In this document: positions 52,670 through 62,587 of the stretch, piece after piece
How positions within the stretch are numbered: position 1 is the stretch's first letter
Layout of the letters: every line of letters begins with the position of its first letter
Source of the DNA: Pedobacter cryoconitis
Lineage (GTDB): Bacteria > Bacteroidota > Bacteroidia > Sphingobacteriales > Sphingobacteriaceae
DNA length: 64,000 nt
Direction: 5' to 3'
NCBI RefSeq assembly: GCF_003259615.1
Contig: NZ_QLLR01000012.1
Span: 84,106-148,105, forward strand
Position numbers and translations under genes: made by a program
Notes under the pieces: generated by a model
Database searches by the model: none
What the model saw: the letters and a program-made list of their open reading frames with translations, nothing else
Told to the model about the DNA's origin: nothing

Positions 52670-53470
52670 TTAACGTGGTTTAAATATACCCCTGATTGTA
52701 TCTTGTATCCGGAATATATCACTCATTCCATATAGCCCAACTGACTCTTCCAGATGGTCATTTGAAGGTTTTTCTTCTACGCCAGCAGCAATCAGGTGGA
52801 CTTGATTCGCAAGGTCTGGCAAATATTTCATGAGATAAATAGCATCAAGGGAAATCCTTGCCACACCATCATTATAGACAGCCCCCCTGGCTTTTACATT
52901 CTTTAAGTCCTTTAATTCCGGGACCCGCGTAAAAACCTGATCATAAAATTCTATAATAGGATAATTATTCTGCCCAACCAGATCATGGATATAAGCCGCA
53001 TAAAACTGACCATCCAATTGGAATGAAATTACATCTTTTGATCTGTAGAAAGTGATACTCTCGCGATGTCCTGGTCTTTTTTTAAGTGGTACCGGATCAG
53101 AATTTAAAACAGCCTTAATCTCTTCCGTCTTTCTGAAAAAATGATCACTCAGCACTACACCTTTATTTAATTTATCGATTGCCTTTAATGCCTGCTCAGT
53201 AATTGTTTTATCCTTAAAACCATACTTATGCAGTAATACAGCCAATACAAGAATTACTTTTTCTTTATAATAAGCACCAACCTCTTCTTTTCCAGCCTTC
53301 AGTACACAATTCCACCGGGACAATAATTTGGGAAGAAAATCAGCCAGCTGCTGTTCCGCAGTTTCAAATTCCCCATTCATTGACCAGCCTACCAGTCTGG
53401 CCAGTTCATCATCAATACAGGAGACTACCTCTCCCGCTGCTAGTTTATCTAATATCTGCTGATGCGTCAT
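52670..53470 (-). CDS. Unrecognised cytoplasmic protein
   Basis: 266 aa with no signal peptide or membrane helix. The N-terminal 150 residues look helical ('KVILVLAVLLHKYGFKD', 'TEQALKAIDKLNKG'). The C-terminal part, from 'GHRESITFYRSKDVISFQLDG' through 'YAAYIHDLVGQNNYPIIEFYDQVF', looks like a small beta domain of the kind seen in Imm26-like proteins, but this is a weak impression. It starts 11 bp after the upstream 310-aa gene and may be co-transcribed. No function is assigned. Confidence 0.65.
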   Translation of the reverse strand: MTHQQILDKLAAGEVVSCIDDELARLVGWSMNGEFETAEQQLADFLPKLLSRWNCVLKAGKEEVGAYYKEKVILVLAVLLHKYGFKDKTITEQALKAIDKLNKGVVLSDHFFRKTEEIKAVLNSDPVPLKKRPGHRESITFYRSKDVISFQLDGQFYAAYIHDLVGQNNYPIIEFYDQVFTRVPELKDLKNVKARGAVYNDGVARISLDAIYLMKYLPDLANQVHLIAAGVEEKPSNDHLEESVGLYGMSDIFRIQDTIRGIFKPR

Positions 53471-53481
53471 TCCCTAAAATC

Positions 53482-54414
53482 CTAGTGATAATCCTTATGT
53501 AATATTAAAAAGCTTGCTCTTTCTTCTTTCTTAAAAGGCACATTCCAATTTCCCTGGTACGTAATCTTGGTCGGTAACTTATCCTCTCCAAAATAGCCCA
53601 TTTCAATATTCATCTGTACATTAAAATCAAACAGCATATTGCTGTATTTCATATCCACGTAACGGCCAAGAATTGCAAAATCACGCTTATCAAAAATCGT
53701 AACCAATTCTTTGATCATTAAACCATCCTTGGTCCATGAGCTCAGATCATTCTTCACACTCACCCTGAAACGGTACACCGGGATTGAATCCAGGTAAGTT
53801 CCGCTCTGGAAATTATAATCATAATACTGGCGCATATTCGGCGTAAAAATCTCCGTTTTGCTGCCAATAAAAGGAATCCCCTTTACCGGTTTACCAGGAT
53901 TAAAAATCAGTGTTTTTAACTTATCCTTATAACTTGAATTGCTATCACCCTTCCCTCCGGGAGAAGAAGTAGCCGTATTGGAAACCAGGTCAGACTTATA
54001 AGCATTCATAAAAATGTAATCAAACATTTCTATCGTATACAACTGATACTTGCCATTCTTCTTAAACACCTTGCCCGTATCCTGTTTAACCAGGTATTCC
54101 ATTCTTACCGGGCCGGAATTGGAATGCCTGATCTTACGGTAAATCTTTCCATTTACCTTATTCTTCTTATCATAAGTATAAATCCTGTTTTCAGCGATGA
54201 AACTATACTTTTTCATCTTCCGGAATGCCGCATAAAAACTCGTATCAGTCGTAATTGCCCTGATAAAAGTTTCCACACTCAGCTTCTGAGCAACAATATT
54301 CACATTGGAATCCAGCTGGATCGTCTTAATGGTATCCGGATTAAAACGCGGTATCTCCTGCGCAAAACTTCCAAACCCGCAAAGCATTAAAACAGCAATA
54401 AACAAACTCTTCAT
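53482..54414 (-). CDS. Unrecognised secreted protein
   Basis: 310 aa. Signal peptide (about 1-18, ending SFAQ). The mature part is rich in Tyr, Lys and Asp with strand-like segments ('FIAENRIYTYDKKNKVNGKI', 'YQLYTIEMFDYIFMNAYKS', 'DKRDFAILGRYVDMKYSN', 'IEMGYFGEDKLPTKITYQG'), recalling lipoprotein-sorting-like beta sheets. A Gly/Ser/Lys linker lies near 148-165. It abuts the M20 gene stop with no gap. Function unknown. Confidence 0.65.
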   Translation of the reverse strand: MKSLFIAVLMLCGFGSFAQEIPRFNPDTIKTIQLDSNVNIVAQKLSVETFIRAITTDTSFYAAFRKMKKYSFIAENRIYTYDKKNKVNGKIYRKIRHSNSGPVRMEYLVKQDTGKVFKKNGKYQLYTIEMFDYIFMNAYKSDLVSNTATSSPGGKGDSNSSYKDKLKTLIFNPGKPVKGIPFIGSKTEIFTPNMRQYYDYNFQSGTYLDSIPVYRFRVSVKNDLSSWTKDGLMIKELVTIFDKRDFAILGRYVDMKYSNMLFDFNVQMNIEMGYFGEDKLPTKITYQGNWNVPFKKEERASFLILHKDYH

Positions 54415-55602
54415 CTAGTTCCCCAATTGCTTTAAAGCGATATAAGCCATCAGGCCGGTAGATATTTTCAAAGCATCCTCGTCCACATCAAAATTTGGAT
54501 GATGTACAGAATATTTAGTGCCCTTAGCTTCATTTCCCGTACCTAAACGATAAAAACAAGCATCAGTAACCTGGGAATAATATGCGAAATCTTCCGCAGC
54601 CATCCAAATATCCAGATCAACCACATTTTCTTTCCCTAAATAATCCTCCGCATAACCACGCGCACTTGCCGTTAACTTTTCCTCATTCACTAAAAAAGGA
54701 TAACCGTCCATGATATTAAACTCACAACTGCCACCCATACTTTCCGCAATCCCTTCAGCCATTTTCTTCATCAAACGTTTCGCTTCTGCACGCCATTCCT
54801 CATTTAATGTTCTGAAAGTTCCTTCAATCTTCACTTCATTCGGAATAATATTGGTCGCACCATTGGCAATCACCTTTCCGAAAGAAAGCACAGATGGTAA
54901 CCTTGGATCTGCATTACGGCTCACAATCTGCTGTAAAGCCACAATAATATGAGAAGTAATCAATACAGGATCGATGTTCTGCTGAGGCTGTGCCCCATGA
55001 CCACCTTTTCCTTTTACTGTTACATATAATTCATCCGCAGAGGCCATATAAATTCCAGAACGGAAACCTACTTTTCCAGCATCAATCCAAGGCATTACAT
55101 GCTGTCCGATGATACTTGCCGGTCTTGGATTCTCCAATACCCCTTCCGCAATCATCAAACTTGCCCCACCCGGAAGAATTTCTTCACCCGGCTGGAAGAT
55201 CAATTTAATTGTTCCGCCAAACTCAGCCTTCATTTCATTCAGAATATACGCTGCCCCTAACAAAGAAGAAATATGTACATCATGTCCGCAGGCGTGCATT
55301 ACCCCAACATTTTTCGACACATAAGGCTTATCATTGGCCTCGACGATTGGCAAAGCATCTATATCCCCGCGAAGCGCAATAACTTCCTCAGACGGAAGAT
55401 CTCCCTTAATCAGACCAACTACACCAGTATTCGCCATAATCGTAAAGGGAATGCCCCACGAAGTTAGTTTATCCTGAATAAATGCGGAGGTCTGGAACTC
55501 CTGAAAAGAAAGTTCCGGATTCATGTGAAGATGCTGACGATAACCTACAACATCCTGAAATATAGTATTTGCTAAATTTTGAATCTGCTCTTTGTTGATC
55601 AT
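54415..55602 (-). CDS. M20 family amidohydrolase
   Basis: 395 aa. Metal-binding 'MHACGHDVHISSLLGAA', 'LIFQPGEEILPGGASLMIA' (Glu-Glu), 'IIGQHVMPW', 'GKGGHGAQPQQNIDPV' (dimerisation domain His) and 'WMAAEDFAYYSQ' match the IAA-amino acid hydrolase/hippurate hydrolase-type M20D enzymes. No signal peptide. It hydrolyses N-acyl amino acids; the exact substrate is unknown. It follows the SPOR gene by 8 bp. Confidence 0.9.
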   Translation of the reverse strand: MINKEQIQNLANTIFQDVVGYRQHLHMNPELSFQEFQTSAFIQDKLTSWGIPFTIMANTGVVGLIKGDLPSEEVIALRGDIDALPIVEANDKPYVSKNVGVMHACGHDVHISSLLGAAYILNEMKAEFGGTIKLIFQPGEEILPGGASLMIAEGVLENPRPASIIGQHVMPWIDAGKVGFRSGIYMASADELYVTVKGKGGHGAQPQQNIDPVLITSHIIVALQQIVSRNADPRLPSVLSFGKVIANGATNIIPNEVKIEGTFRTLNEEWRAEAKRLMKKMAEGIAESMGGSCEFNIMDGYPFLVNEEKLTASARGYAEDYLGKENVVDLDIWMAAEDFAYYSQVTDACFYRLGTGNEAKGTKYSVHHPNFDVDEDALKISTGLMAYIALKQLGN

Positions 55603-55610
55603 TTGATTGG

Positions 55611-56033
55611 CTATAAACGGGGTGCATTGATTTTTTCTCTGAAGATGAACAAAGTCGGAAACGTTGACCTGAGTTCATTCATCAGTCTCTGGGCTTCCAG
55701 ACGTGTTCTGAAATCGCCCACACGGAGATAATAATTTGGTTCTTTATAAGTGATATAAGTATTCAGCTTTGGATAAGCCGATTTAAAACGTGCCTGTTCA
55801 TTGAAAGTCTTTCTCCGGTCTGAACCATAAAATACCTGTACACGGAAACCCATCTGTGAAACAATTGCTCCGCTTCTGTGCCCCGTTGCCGGTGCTGCTT
55901 TTTTGCTCAAAGCGATCCTCTTCTCGATCAGGCTGTCTACCAGCGGATCTTTCACAATGATCACTTCTCCTCTTTTCTGGGCGAAAACAGCAAAAGAAAA
56001 GCAGCAAATAATAAATGTAAAAAGTGTTTTCAT
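55611..56033 (-). CDS. Exported SPOR-domain protein
   Basis: 140 aa. Signal peptide (about 1-18, ending AVFAQ). The C-terminal SPOR domain, about 62-138: 'GFRVQVFYGSDRRKTFNEQA', 'NYYLRVGDFRTRLEAQRLMN'. SPOR domains bind denuded peptidoglycan glycans at division sites. It is 26 bp downstream of the secA terminator and starts a new transcript. Confidence 0.88.
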   Translation of the reverse strand: MKTLFTFIICCFSFAVFAQKRGEVIIVKDPLVDSLIEKRIALSKKAAPATGHRSGAIVSQMGFRVQVFYGSDRRKTFNEQARFKSAYPKLNTYITYKEPNYYLRVGDFRTRLEAQRLMNELRSTFPTLFIFREKINAPRL

Positions 56034-56059
56034 AAGAAGGGTTACAAACTATGCTAAAA

Positions 56060-56099
56060 AAAGAATGCCGATTTCTTTTTACAAAAATCGGCATTCTTT
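56060..56099 (-). terminator. secA terminator
   Basis: A perfect 15-bp stem (56060-56074 with 56085-56099; AAAGAATGCCGATTT and complement) followed on the minus strand by a T run. It is 15 bp beyond the secA stop. Confidence 0.9.
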
Positions 56100-56113
56100 A
56101 TGTGTATTACAAA

Positions 56114-59100
56114 TTACAATCCTGCACCATGGCAGTTTTTGTATTTCTTACCACTTCCACAAGGGCAAGGGTCGTTTCTTCCAATAGTGACTTCTTTACG
56201 TATTGGTTGTTGCGGAACAGCCTCACGTGTATCCTCAAACTGTACATCACCTGTACTGGTTGAGGAAGCAAATTCAGGTTTTGACAACTGCAATTTGCTT
56301 GCTACCGGCTTAGGTGCCTGTGCTTCTCTGATGTCATCAGCTTCCTGCTGCATCGGGATACCACCTTTATATAAGAAACTTACTACTTCTTTATTGACTG
56401 CGTTCAACATGTTTTTAAACAAATTGAAAGCTTCCATTTTGTAAATGATTAACGGATCTTTCTGCTCATAAACGGCATTTTGTACAGACTGTTTTAACTC
56501 GTCCATTTCACGTAAATGCTCTTTCCATGACTCATCGATTAAAGCAAGAACGATAGTTTTTTCAAATGACTTCGTTACTTCTCTACCATGATTCGCAATC
56601 GCTTTTCTCAACTCTACAGGAACCTGGATACTTCTGATTCCGTCAGTGAAAGGAACAACAATTTGCTCAATATGCTCACCGCGCTCTTCAAACACCTGTG
56701 TTAATACCGGCATCGCCTGAAGAATGATGTTCTCTGATTTTCTTGCGTAAAACGTAGTTGCTTCCTCAAACAATTTGTCTGTTAAAATATGGATGCTTCT
56801 TGAATTGAATTCAGCCTCAGTAATATCAGTATCCAAAGAGAAGTTTTTAATCACCTCTAATTTGAAACCTTCATAGTTACCAGCCTCTTTGTATTCAGAA
56901 ACTACATCTTCAGCCACATCAAACACCATGTTGTTCATGTCTACATCCAGACGCTCACCGAACAAAGCATTTTTACGTTTTGCATAAATTACAGAACGTT
57001 GTGAGTTCATCACATCATCATATTCCAGCAAACGCTTACGGATACCAAAGTTATTTTCTTCTACTTTTTTCTGTGCACGCTCAATAGATTTGGTAATCAT
57101 TGAATGCTGAATTACTTCACCATCTTCAATTCCCATTTTGACCATGATATTAGAAATACGCTCAGAACCGAATAAACGCATTAAGTTATCTTCCAGTGAC
57201 ACGAAGAACTGAGAAGAACCCGGATCTCCCTGACGACCTGCACGACCACGTAACTGTCTGTCTACACGACGCGACTCATGACGCTCTGTACCAACGATAG
57301 CTAAACCACCTGCTTCTTTAACACCAGCACCTAATTTAATATCCGTACCACGACCAGCCATGTTTGTTGCAATTGTAACCGTTCCGGCCTGACCAGCTTC
57401 AGCTACAATATCAGCCTCTTTCTGGTGCATTTTCGCATTCAGTACGTTGTGTTTAATACCACGTAACTTTAGCATGCGGCTTAACAGCTCAGAAATCTCT
57501 ACAGAGGTAGTACCCACCAATACTGGTCTTCCTGCTTCTGTTAATTTTACGATTTCTTCTGCAAGTGCATTATATTTTTCACGAACAGTACGGTAAACGT
57601 AATCCTGCTCATCTAATCTCTGCATGATTCTGTTTGTAGGTATTTCTACCACATCCAGTTTGTAAATAGACCAGAACTCACCAGCCTCAGTTGTTGCTGT
57701 ACCAGTCATACCACATAATTTATGGTACATTCTGAAGAAGTTCTGTAAAGTAACAGTCGCGTAAGTTTGTGAAGCATCTTCTACTTTCACATTTTCTTTA
57801 GCTTCAATCGCCTGGTGTAAACCATCAGAATAACGACGGCCATCCATGATACGGCCAGTCTGCTCATCTACAATTTTGATTTTACCTTCATCGATGATGT
57901 ATTCAACATCCATTTCGAATAAGGTATAAGCTTTTAACAATTGATTTACGGAGTGAACACGTTCAGCTTTGATCGAGTAATCACGCATCAAAGCATCTTT
58001 CTGTGCAATTTTATCTTCGCTTTCTAAAGTTGATTTCTCAATTTCAGCGATTTCAGTACCTACATCAGGCAAGACGAAGAAATGCTCATCCTCACCAGAT
58101 TTGGTGATCAGCTCAATCCCTTTTTCAGTTAATTCTACCTGGTTGTTTTTCTCATCGATATAGAAATATAAATGTGAATCTACTTTAGGCATATTTTTCG
58201 ACTGATCAGCCATGTAGCTGTTTTCAGTTTTAAGCAGGATATTTTTGTTATTTCCTTCACTTAAGAACTTGATCAGTGCTTTATTTTTTGGTAAACCACG
58301 GTGTGCTCTTAATAACGCTAAACCACCTTCGCCTTCTTCAGTTCCGGTTTTACCATCTGCAATTAATTTTTTAGCTTCATTTAAAGCTTTAGTTACGTAT
58401 TCACGCTGTGCATTTACCAAACGTTCGATTCTTGGTTTCAGCTCATGAAACTCATGCTGATCTCCAAAAGGAACCGGACCTGAGATAATCAATGGAGTAC
58501 GTGCATCATCAATTAATACTGAATCGACCTCATCCACCATTGCAAAGTGCAATTTGCGCTGTACCAGCTGACCTGGTTCCTGCGCCATATTGTCACGCAG
58601 ATAATCAAAACCAAACTCGTTGTTCGTACCATAAGTAATATCGGCCAGGTAAGCATTTCTGCGTTCCTGAGAGTTAGGCTCATGTTTATCGATACAATCT
58701 ACTCTGATCCCATGGAATTCGAACAAAGGACCATTCCACTCCGAGTCACGTCGTGCCAGGTAATCATTCACTGTTACAATGTGTACACCCTGACCAGCTA
58801 AAGCATTCAGGTAAGCAGGTAATGTACTTACCAGCGTTTTACCCTCACCCGTTGCCATCTCAGCAATTTTACCATTGTGTAATACAATACCACCAATTAA
58901 CTGCACATCATAGTGAACCATGTTCCAGACAACAGTACTTCCAGCAGCATCCCATGAATTAGCCCAGTAAGCTTTATCACCTTCAATTTTCACATTCGCT
59001 CTGCGTGCAGCATATTCTCTGTCATAAGCAGAAGCCGTAACTTCAAGCGCAGGATTTTCAGCAAAACGTCTTGAAGTTTCTTTCACCACTGCGAAAGCAG

Positions 59101-59425
59101 CAGGAAGGATTTCCATCAATATAACTTCTAATTCTTTATCTCTGTCTTTTACCAATACATCAATTCGCTCATAAATGGCAGTTTTTTCAGGTAATGATAA
59201 ATCCTGACCATCAGCATCAGTTTTCAGGGTACTAATTTGAGTATCAATCTCAGCTAAAGATTTGGCTATAATGTCTTTGAAATAGACAGTTTTGTTACGC
59301 AATTCATCATTGCTTAAGGCCGAAAGCTTAGCGTATTCTTCATTTATCTTAATGACAAGTGGTTGGATTGCCTTAATATCTCTTTCTGATTTGCTTCCAA
59401 AAACTTTGGTTAAAAATCCCAGCAT
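56114..59425 (-). CDS. secA: Protein translocase subunit SecA
   Basis: 1103 aa. '[20 protein letters not shown]' (Walker A), '[20 protein letters not shown]', '[14 protein letters not shown]', '[15 protein letters not shown]' and '[14 protein letters not shown]' are canonical DEAD-like motor motifs. The C-terminal zinc site is '[17 protein letters not shown]'. About 200 residues longer than E. coli SecA owing to inserts common in Bacteroidota, including one near 350-480. It drives Sec export across the inner membrane. Monocistronic, with a 234-bp upstream gap shared with purD. Confidence 0.97.
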   Translation of the reverse strand: MLGFLTKVFGSKSERDIKAIQPLVIKINEEYAKLSALSNDELRNKTVYFKDIIAKSLAEIDTQISTLKTDADGQDLSLPEKTAIYERIDVLVKDRDKELEVILMEILPAAFAVVKETSRRFAENPALEVTASAYDREYAARRANVKIEGDKAYWANSWDAAGSTVVWNMVHYDVQLIGGIVLHNGKIAEMATGEGKTLVSTLPAYLNALAGQGVHIVTVNDYLARRDSEWNGPLFEFHGIRVDCIDKHEPNSQERRNAYLADITYGTNNEFGFDYLRDNMAQEPGQLVQRKLHFAMVDEVDSVLIDDARTPLIISGPVPFGDQHEFHELKPRIERLVNAQREYVTKALNEAKKLIADGKTGTEEGEGGLALLRAHRGLPKNKALIKFLSEGNNKNILLKTENSYMADQSKNMPKVDSHLYFYIDEKNNQVELTEKGIELITKSGEDEHFFVLPDVGTEIAEIEKSTLESEDKIAQKDALMRDYSIKAERVHSVNQLLKAYTLFEMDVEYIIDEGKIKIVDEQTGRIMDGRRYSDGLHQAIEAKENVKVEDASQTYATVTLQNFFRMYHKLCGMTGTATTEAGEFWSIYKLDVVEIPTNRIMQRLDEQDYVYRTVREKYNALAEEIVKLTEAGRPVLVGTTSVEISELLSRMLKLRGIKHNVLNAKMHQKEADIVAEAGQAGTVTIATNMAGRGTDIKLGAGVKEAGGLAIVGTERHESRRVDRQLRGRAGRQGDPGSSQFFVSLEDNLMRLFGSERISNIMVKMGIEDGEVIQHSMITKSIERAQKKVEENNFGIRKRLLEYDDVMNSQRSVIYAKRKNALFGERLDVDMNNMVFDVAEDVVSEYKEAGNYEGFKLEVIKNFSLDTDITEAEFNSRSIHILTDKLFEEATTFYARKSENIILQAMPVLTQVFEERGEHIEQIVVPFTDGIRSIQVPVELRKAIANHGREVTKSFEKTIVLALIDESWKEHLREMDELKQSVQNAVYEQKDPLIIYKMEAFNLFKNMLNAVNKEVVSFLYKGGIPMQQEADDIREAQAPKPVASKLQLSKPEFASSTSTGDVQFEDTREAVPQQPIRKEVTIGRNDPCPCGSGKKYKNCHGAGL

Positions 59426-59653
59426 CGTTTTATTTATGTTTTATTTGTTTTAAAATCATCATTTTACAACAACCAAGCCACACCAGTTGATAGGTCACTT
59501 TGGCAGTTATCGAGGGATAAAACTACAAAATATCTTGTAATAGTAATGGCTATAGGAGCTTTATTTAAGCAGATAAGTACAATTTGTCATCTTGCGGTAA
59601 TGATTGAATGAATATAATTTAGGAGAGTCTGTCTAAAATTTAGGCAAAGCGTT

Positions 59654-59661
59654 TATCTTTG
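59654..59661 (+). promoter_or_regulatory. purD -7 element (near-leaderless)
   Basis: TATCTTTG ends 6 bp before the ATG at 59668. Confidence 0.5.
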
Positions 59662-59667
59662 CTGGAT

Positions 59668-60942
59668 ATGAATATCTTATTATTAGGTTCTGGTGGAAGA
59701 GAAAGCGCTTTCGCCTGGAAGATGAGTCAATCTGAACAGTGCTCAAAACTATTTATCGCACCAGGTAATGGTGGAACAGCAGCATATGGTAAAAATGTAA
59801 ACCTGAATCCGAATGATTTTGCAGCAATCAAAACATTTGTTTTAACAGAGAAGATTGAGCTTGTTGTTGTCGGCCCTGAAGAACCTCTGGTAAACGGTAT
59901 TCATGATTTTTTCCTTGCAGATGATAAACTTGCAGGCATCCCGGTGATCGGCCCTAAAAAAGAAGGTGCAATATTGGAAGGCAGCAAGGATTTCTCTAAG
60001 GAATTTATGAAGCGCCATAACATCCCTCACCCGGGTTCTAAGTCATTCACTGAAGCGACTTTGGCAGAAGGATTAGCTTACCTGGAAACCCATAGCTTAC
60101 CAGTTGTTTTAAAAGCAGATGGTTTAGCAGCAGGTAAGGGAGTTTTAATTTGTGAAACCGTAGCGGACGCACAAGCTGAACTAACCCTGATGTTAAGTGA
60201 AGGCAAGTTTGGAAATGCAGGTGCGATCGTGGTGATCGAAGAATTCTTAACAGGGATTGAATTGTCAGTATTTGTATTGACTGACGGTGATAATTATGTG
60301 ATTTTACCAGAAGCGAAAGATTACAAACGTATTGGTCAGGGTGATACCGGGTTAAATACAGGTGGTATGGGTTCTGTATCTCCGGTTCCTTTTGCAGATG
60401 AAAAATTCTTGAAGGAAGTTGAAAACAGCATTATCATTCCTACTATTAATGGATTAAAGAAAGATAAAATAGATTATACAGGTTTCATTTTCTTCGGCTT
60501 GTTCAAGGTTGGTGATAAACCAATGATTATTGAATATAACTGCAGAATGGGTGATCCTGAAACTCAAAGTGTTATACCAAGAATCGAAAATGATCTGGTA
60601 GAACTTTTCATCGCAGCTTCGAAAAAGCAGTTGAAAGATGTTCAATTGAAGATCAGCCCGAAAAGTGCAGCTACTGTTGTCATTGTAGCAGGCGGTTATC
60701 CTGGCGATTATGAAAAAGGTAAAGCAATAACCGGAATTGATAACATTCGTAAATCTTTAGCTTTCCATGCAGGAACAATTGCGGAAGGCGGTGTGATTAA
60801 AAGTAATGGCGGACGCGTGCTGGCGGTAACAAGTTTACAGGATAACATGTTTGAGGCATTACAATCAGCAACAGCTGATGCAGCAAGGATATACTTTGAC
60901 GGGAAATATTTCAGAGAAGATATAGGTTTTGATTTGATGTAA
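59668..60942 (+). CDS. purD: Phosphoribosylamine-glycine ligase
   Basis: 424 aa from ATG 59668, which begins the family N-terminus 'MNILLLGSGGRESAFAWKM'; an upstream in-frame ATG at 59659 would overlap the promoter element. ATP-grasp motifs: 'PVVLKADGLAAGKGVLI', 'IEEFLTGIELSVFVLTDG', 'LNTGGMGSVSP', 'IEYNCRMGDPETQ'. It catalyses the second step of purine synthesis, making GAR. A strong terminator follows 18 bp later. Confidence 0.96.
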   Translation: MNILLLGSGGRESAFAWKMSQSEQCSKLFIAPGNGGTAAYGKNVNLNPNDFAAIKTFVLTEKIELVVVGPEEPLVNGIHDFFLADDKLAGIPVIGPKKEGAILEGSKDFSKEFMKRHNIPHPGSKSFTEATLAEGLAYLETHSLPVVLKADGLAAGKGVLICETVADAQAELTLMLSEGKFGNAGAIVVIEEFLTGIELSVFVLTDGDNYVILPEAKDYKRIGQGDTGLNTGGMGSVSPVPFADEKFLKEVENSIIIPTINGLKKDKIDYTGFIFFGLFKVGDKPMIIEYNCRMGDPETQSVIPRIENDLVELFIAASKKQLKDVQLKISPKSAATVVIVAGGYPGDYEKGKAITGIDNIRKSLAFHAGTIAEGGVIKSNGGRVLAVTSLQDNMFEALQSATADAARIYFDGKYFREDIGFDLM

Positions 60943-60960
60943 GTCGAAATGACGAATTAA

Positions 60961-61000
60961 CAGAAAGGCCCGGAACAGTTGTTTCGGGCCTTTCTGTTTT
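60961..61000 (+). terminator. purD terminator
   Basis: A 16-bp stem with one G-U pair (60961-60976 with 60981-60996; CAGAAAGGCCCG and complement), 4-nt loop, then a T run. Confidence 0.92.
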
Positions 61001-61059
61001 TAATACATTAATAATCAGCCAGGCAACTATAAGAAATAAAGTCAATTATTTAGGTGTCT

Positions 61060-61554
61060 TTAACTTTCATCAGGCTTATCCGGAAAACCACCTTTTTTTG
61101 ATTTCATTAACGTTTGTAATGTCTTAACATCGGTGAGGTCTTGTCTGCGGCCGGAGACTTGTTTATTTTTCACGAGATCGTTAAGGCCGATATAATTAAT
61201 GACAAGATCATTCTCGAGCTCTATCTTTTCCATATTTAAGATCGCCTCACTAAACTTAACTCCATCAATGAGGTTTAGCACATCAATACGTAATGGTGGA
61301 TACCCAATCTGGCTAATTAATCCTTCAGTTAAAAAATCCTCTTTCTGGAAGCCAAGAGATTGTAACCCAAAATCATTCACAACTTTGAGCATTCGAATTG
61401 CATTTTCTTCAGATACATTGATCCAAATATCGAGATCACCCGTGTGACGAGGCTTGCCATGAAATGCCAGTGCATAACCTCCCACAACCATGTACTCAAC
61501 ATTGTATTGGTTTAACAATTTAACGAAATCTTCAAAATCTTCGGCTAACGTCAT
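61060..61554 (-). CDS. Minimal nucleotidyltransferase (MNT-like)
   Basis: 164 aa. 'YMVVGGYALAFHGKPRHTGDLDIWI' in outline carries the pol-beta nucleotidyltransferase signature G-G-(Y)...D-x-D (GDLDIW near 39-44), with a third acidic residue in 'PPLRIDVLN'. The C-terminal helices end in a Lys-rich tail. It matches the DUF6036-like/MNT group often found in toxin-antitoxin or resistance-type pairs. It overlaps the upstream HTH-like gene by 4 bp (ATGA), so the two are translationally coupled. Confidence 0.8.
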   Translation of the reverse strand: MTLAEDFEDFVKLLNQYNVEYMVVGGYALAFHGKPRHTGDLDIWINVSEENAIRMLKVVNDFGLQSLGFQKEDFLTEGLISQIGYPPLRIDVLNLIDGVKFSEAILNMEKIELENDLVINYIGLNDLVKNKQVSGRRQDLTDVKTLQTLMKSKKGGFPDKPDES

Positions 61555-61982
61555 GCGTACATTCTTTTCTTTATGAGCTTAGTTTTATCCATTCTTTGTC
61601 CCTTTGCTAAAGATTGAGAAATGATGTAGGTAACTGCAGCAGCACGCTCTTTTACCGGTCGGCCCAACCAATATTCCAGATCATTTTGTTCATCATAGGC
61701 ATCTTTCAGCATAACCCTCCTTAGTACAGGTACTATTTTTCTAATTCGGGGTTCAGGAGCTGGCTTAGGCTTAGAAATAATATTTTTACGTTCTATTCGT
61801 ATTTCCTGATTTTCATAAGCAACTTTAGCCTTACTCAAGTAATTACTTATAGTATTGTAACTAAACTTTGGATAGCTTAAACAAAAATTCTTTAGGTTAG
61901 AAAATACTTCAAAAGGATTCTCTGTACTATTTTTCCAAAAAACTACAATTACTCTTTTTCCCTGAATACCTGGCATTTCCAT
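61551..61982 (-). CDS. HTH-like protein coupled to the nucleotidyltransferase
   Basis: 143 aa; ATG 61982 (a second in-frame ATG lies two codons downstream). The N-terminal half ('RVIVVFWKNSTENPFEVFSN' and 'YPKFSYNTISNYLSKAKVAY') looks like a small DNA-binding or phage-regulator-type domain; the C-terminal 'NDLEYWLGRPVKERAAAVTYI' is the short motif commonly encoded upstream of minimal nucleotidyltransferases. A basic linker joins them. It is probably the partner or antitoxin-like half of the pair. Two TATATTTG elements precede it. Confidence 0.6.
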   Translation of the reverse strand: MEMPGIQGKRVIVVFWKNSTENPFEVFSNLKNFCLSYPKFSYNTISNYLSKAKVAYENQEIRIERKNIISKPKPAPEPRIRKIVPVLRRVMLKDAYDEQNDLEYWLGRPVKERAAAVTYIISQSLAKGQRMDKTKLIKKRMYA

Positions 61983-61986
61983 ATAT

Positions 61987-62003
61987 CAAATATAACAAAT
62001 ATA
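61987..62003 (-). promoter_or_regulatory. Tandem -7 elements for the HTH-nucleotidyltransferase pair
   Basis: Two exact TATATTTG copies on the minus strand (61987-61994 and 61996-62003). The nearer ends 4 bp before the ATG. Confidence 0.5.
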
Positions 62004-62168
62004 ACAACAATATTAGTCATACGAAGATGAAGTTGTGTTGCTTGCCAACTTATAACGCTTAAACCTCAATTTTACAACTTTCAAAAAAATTAATTTTTTA
62101 ACAGAAATCATTAAATAATCATAAGATTTTTTAAATATATTTAGGATTAATCAATCAACCCTATCCTT

Positions 62169-62507
62169 ATGGAAAAATTAATGATCAATGCGATGATCGC
62201 TGGCTGTATGCTGGGATCATTGACCATCCAGCCGATAATGGCAGCAACTGCAAGTGCAATTGTAAAAGCTAAAGGTACAGCCATCGACTATGGCAAAGTA
62301 AAACAAGGCAAATATATTGTCTCTTTGTTTGGAGATAGTGCCCAGAATTTTACCAGTGCAGAAGTATTTGACACCATTAGTGGTACATGGCTAAATGTAA
62401 CCTCCATCACAGGAAAAATTTCTCCTGATGGCAAGGCAAACGCAGTGATCCGTTATGACAATGGCACCAAGACTTTGTATGTGGTGAATCAATTATTTAT
62501 TCAGTAA
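62169..62507 (+). CDS. Small secreted protein, unrecognised
   Basis: 112 aa. Signal peptide (about 1-25, MEKLMINAMIAGCMLGSLTI then PIMAA). The mature 85 residues look like a beta-sandwich ('GKYIVSLFGDSAQNFTSAEV', 'NAVIRYDNGTKTLYVVNQLF'). No family recognised. A TATATTTA sequence (one mismatch to the -7 consensus) lies about 24 bp upstream. Monocistronic, followed by a terminator. Confidence 0.65.
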   Translation: MEKLMINAMIAGCMLGSLTIQPIMAATASAIVKAKGTAIDYGKVKQGKYIVSLFGDSAQNFTSAEVFDTISGTWLNVTSITGKISPDGKANAVIRYDNGTKTLYVVNQLFIQ

Positions 62508-62510
62508 TAC

Positions 62511-62545
62511 AAACAAGCCCGGTTACCCGCCGGGTTTATTGTTTA
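62511..62545 (+). terminator. Terminator after the small secreted protein gene
   Basis: Stem CCCGG/CCGGG with an outer AAACAA/TTGTTT pairing separated by a small internal loop. Weaker than others here. Confidence 0.6.
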
Positions 62546-62587
62546 TCTGCGTCAGCCTGCAAGTTTATTACTCTTAATTTTCAGAAA

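Noticed and set aside
59426..59667. tRNA or riboswitch in the secA-purD gap
   Set aside because: No cloverleaf or conserved purine-riboswitch core could be read; only promoter-like sequence was seen.
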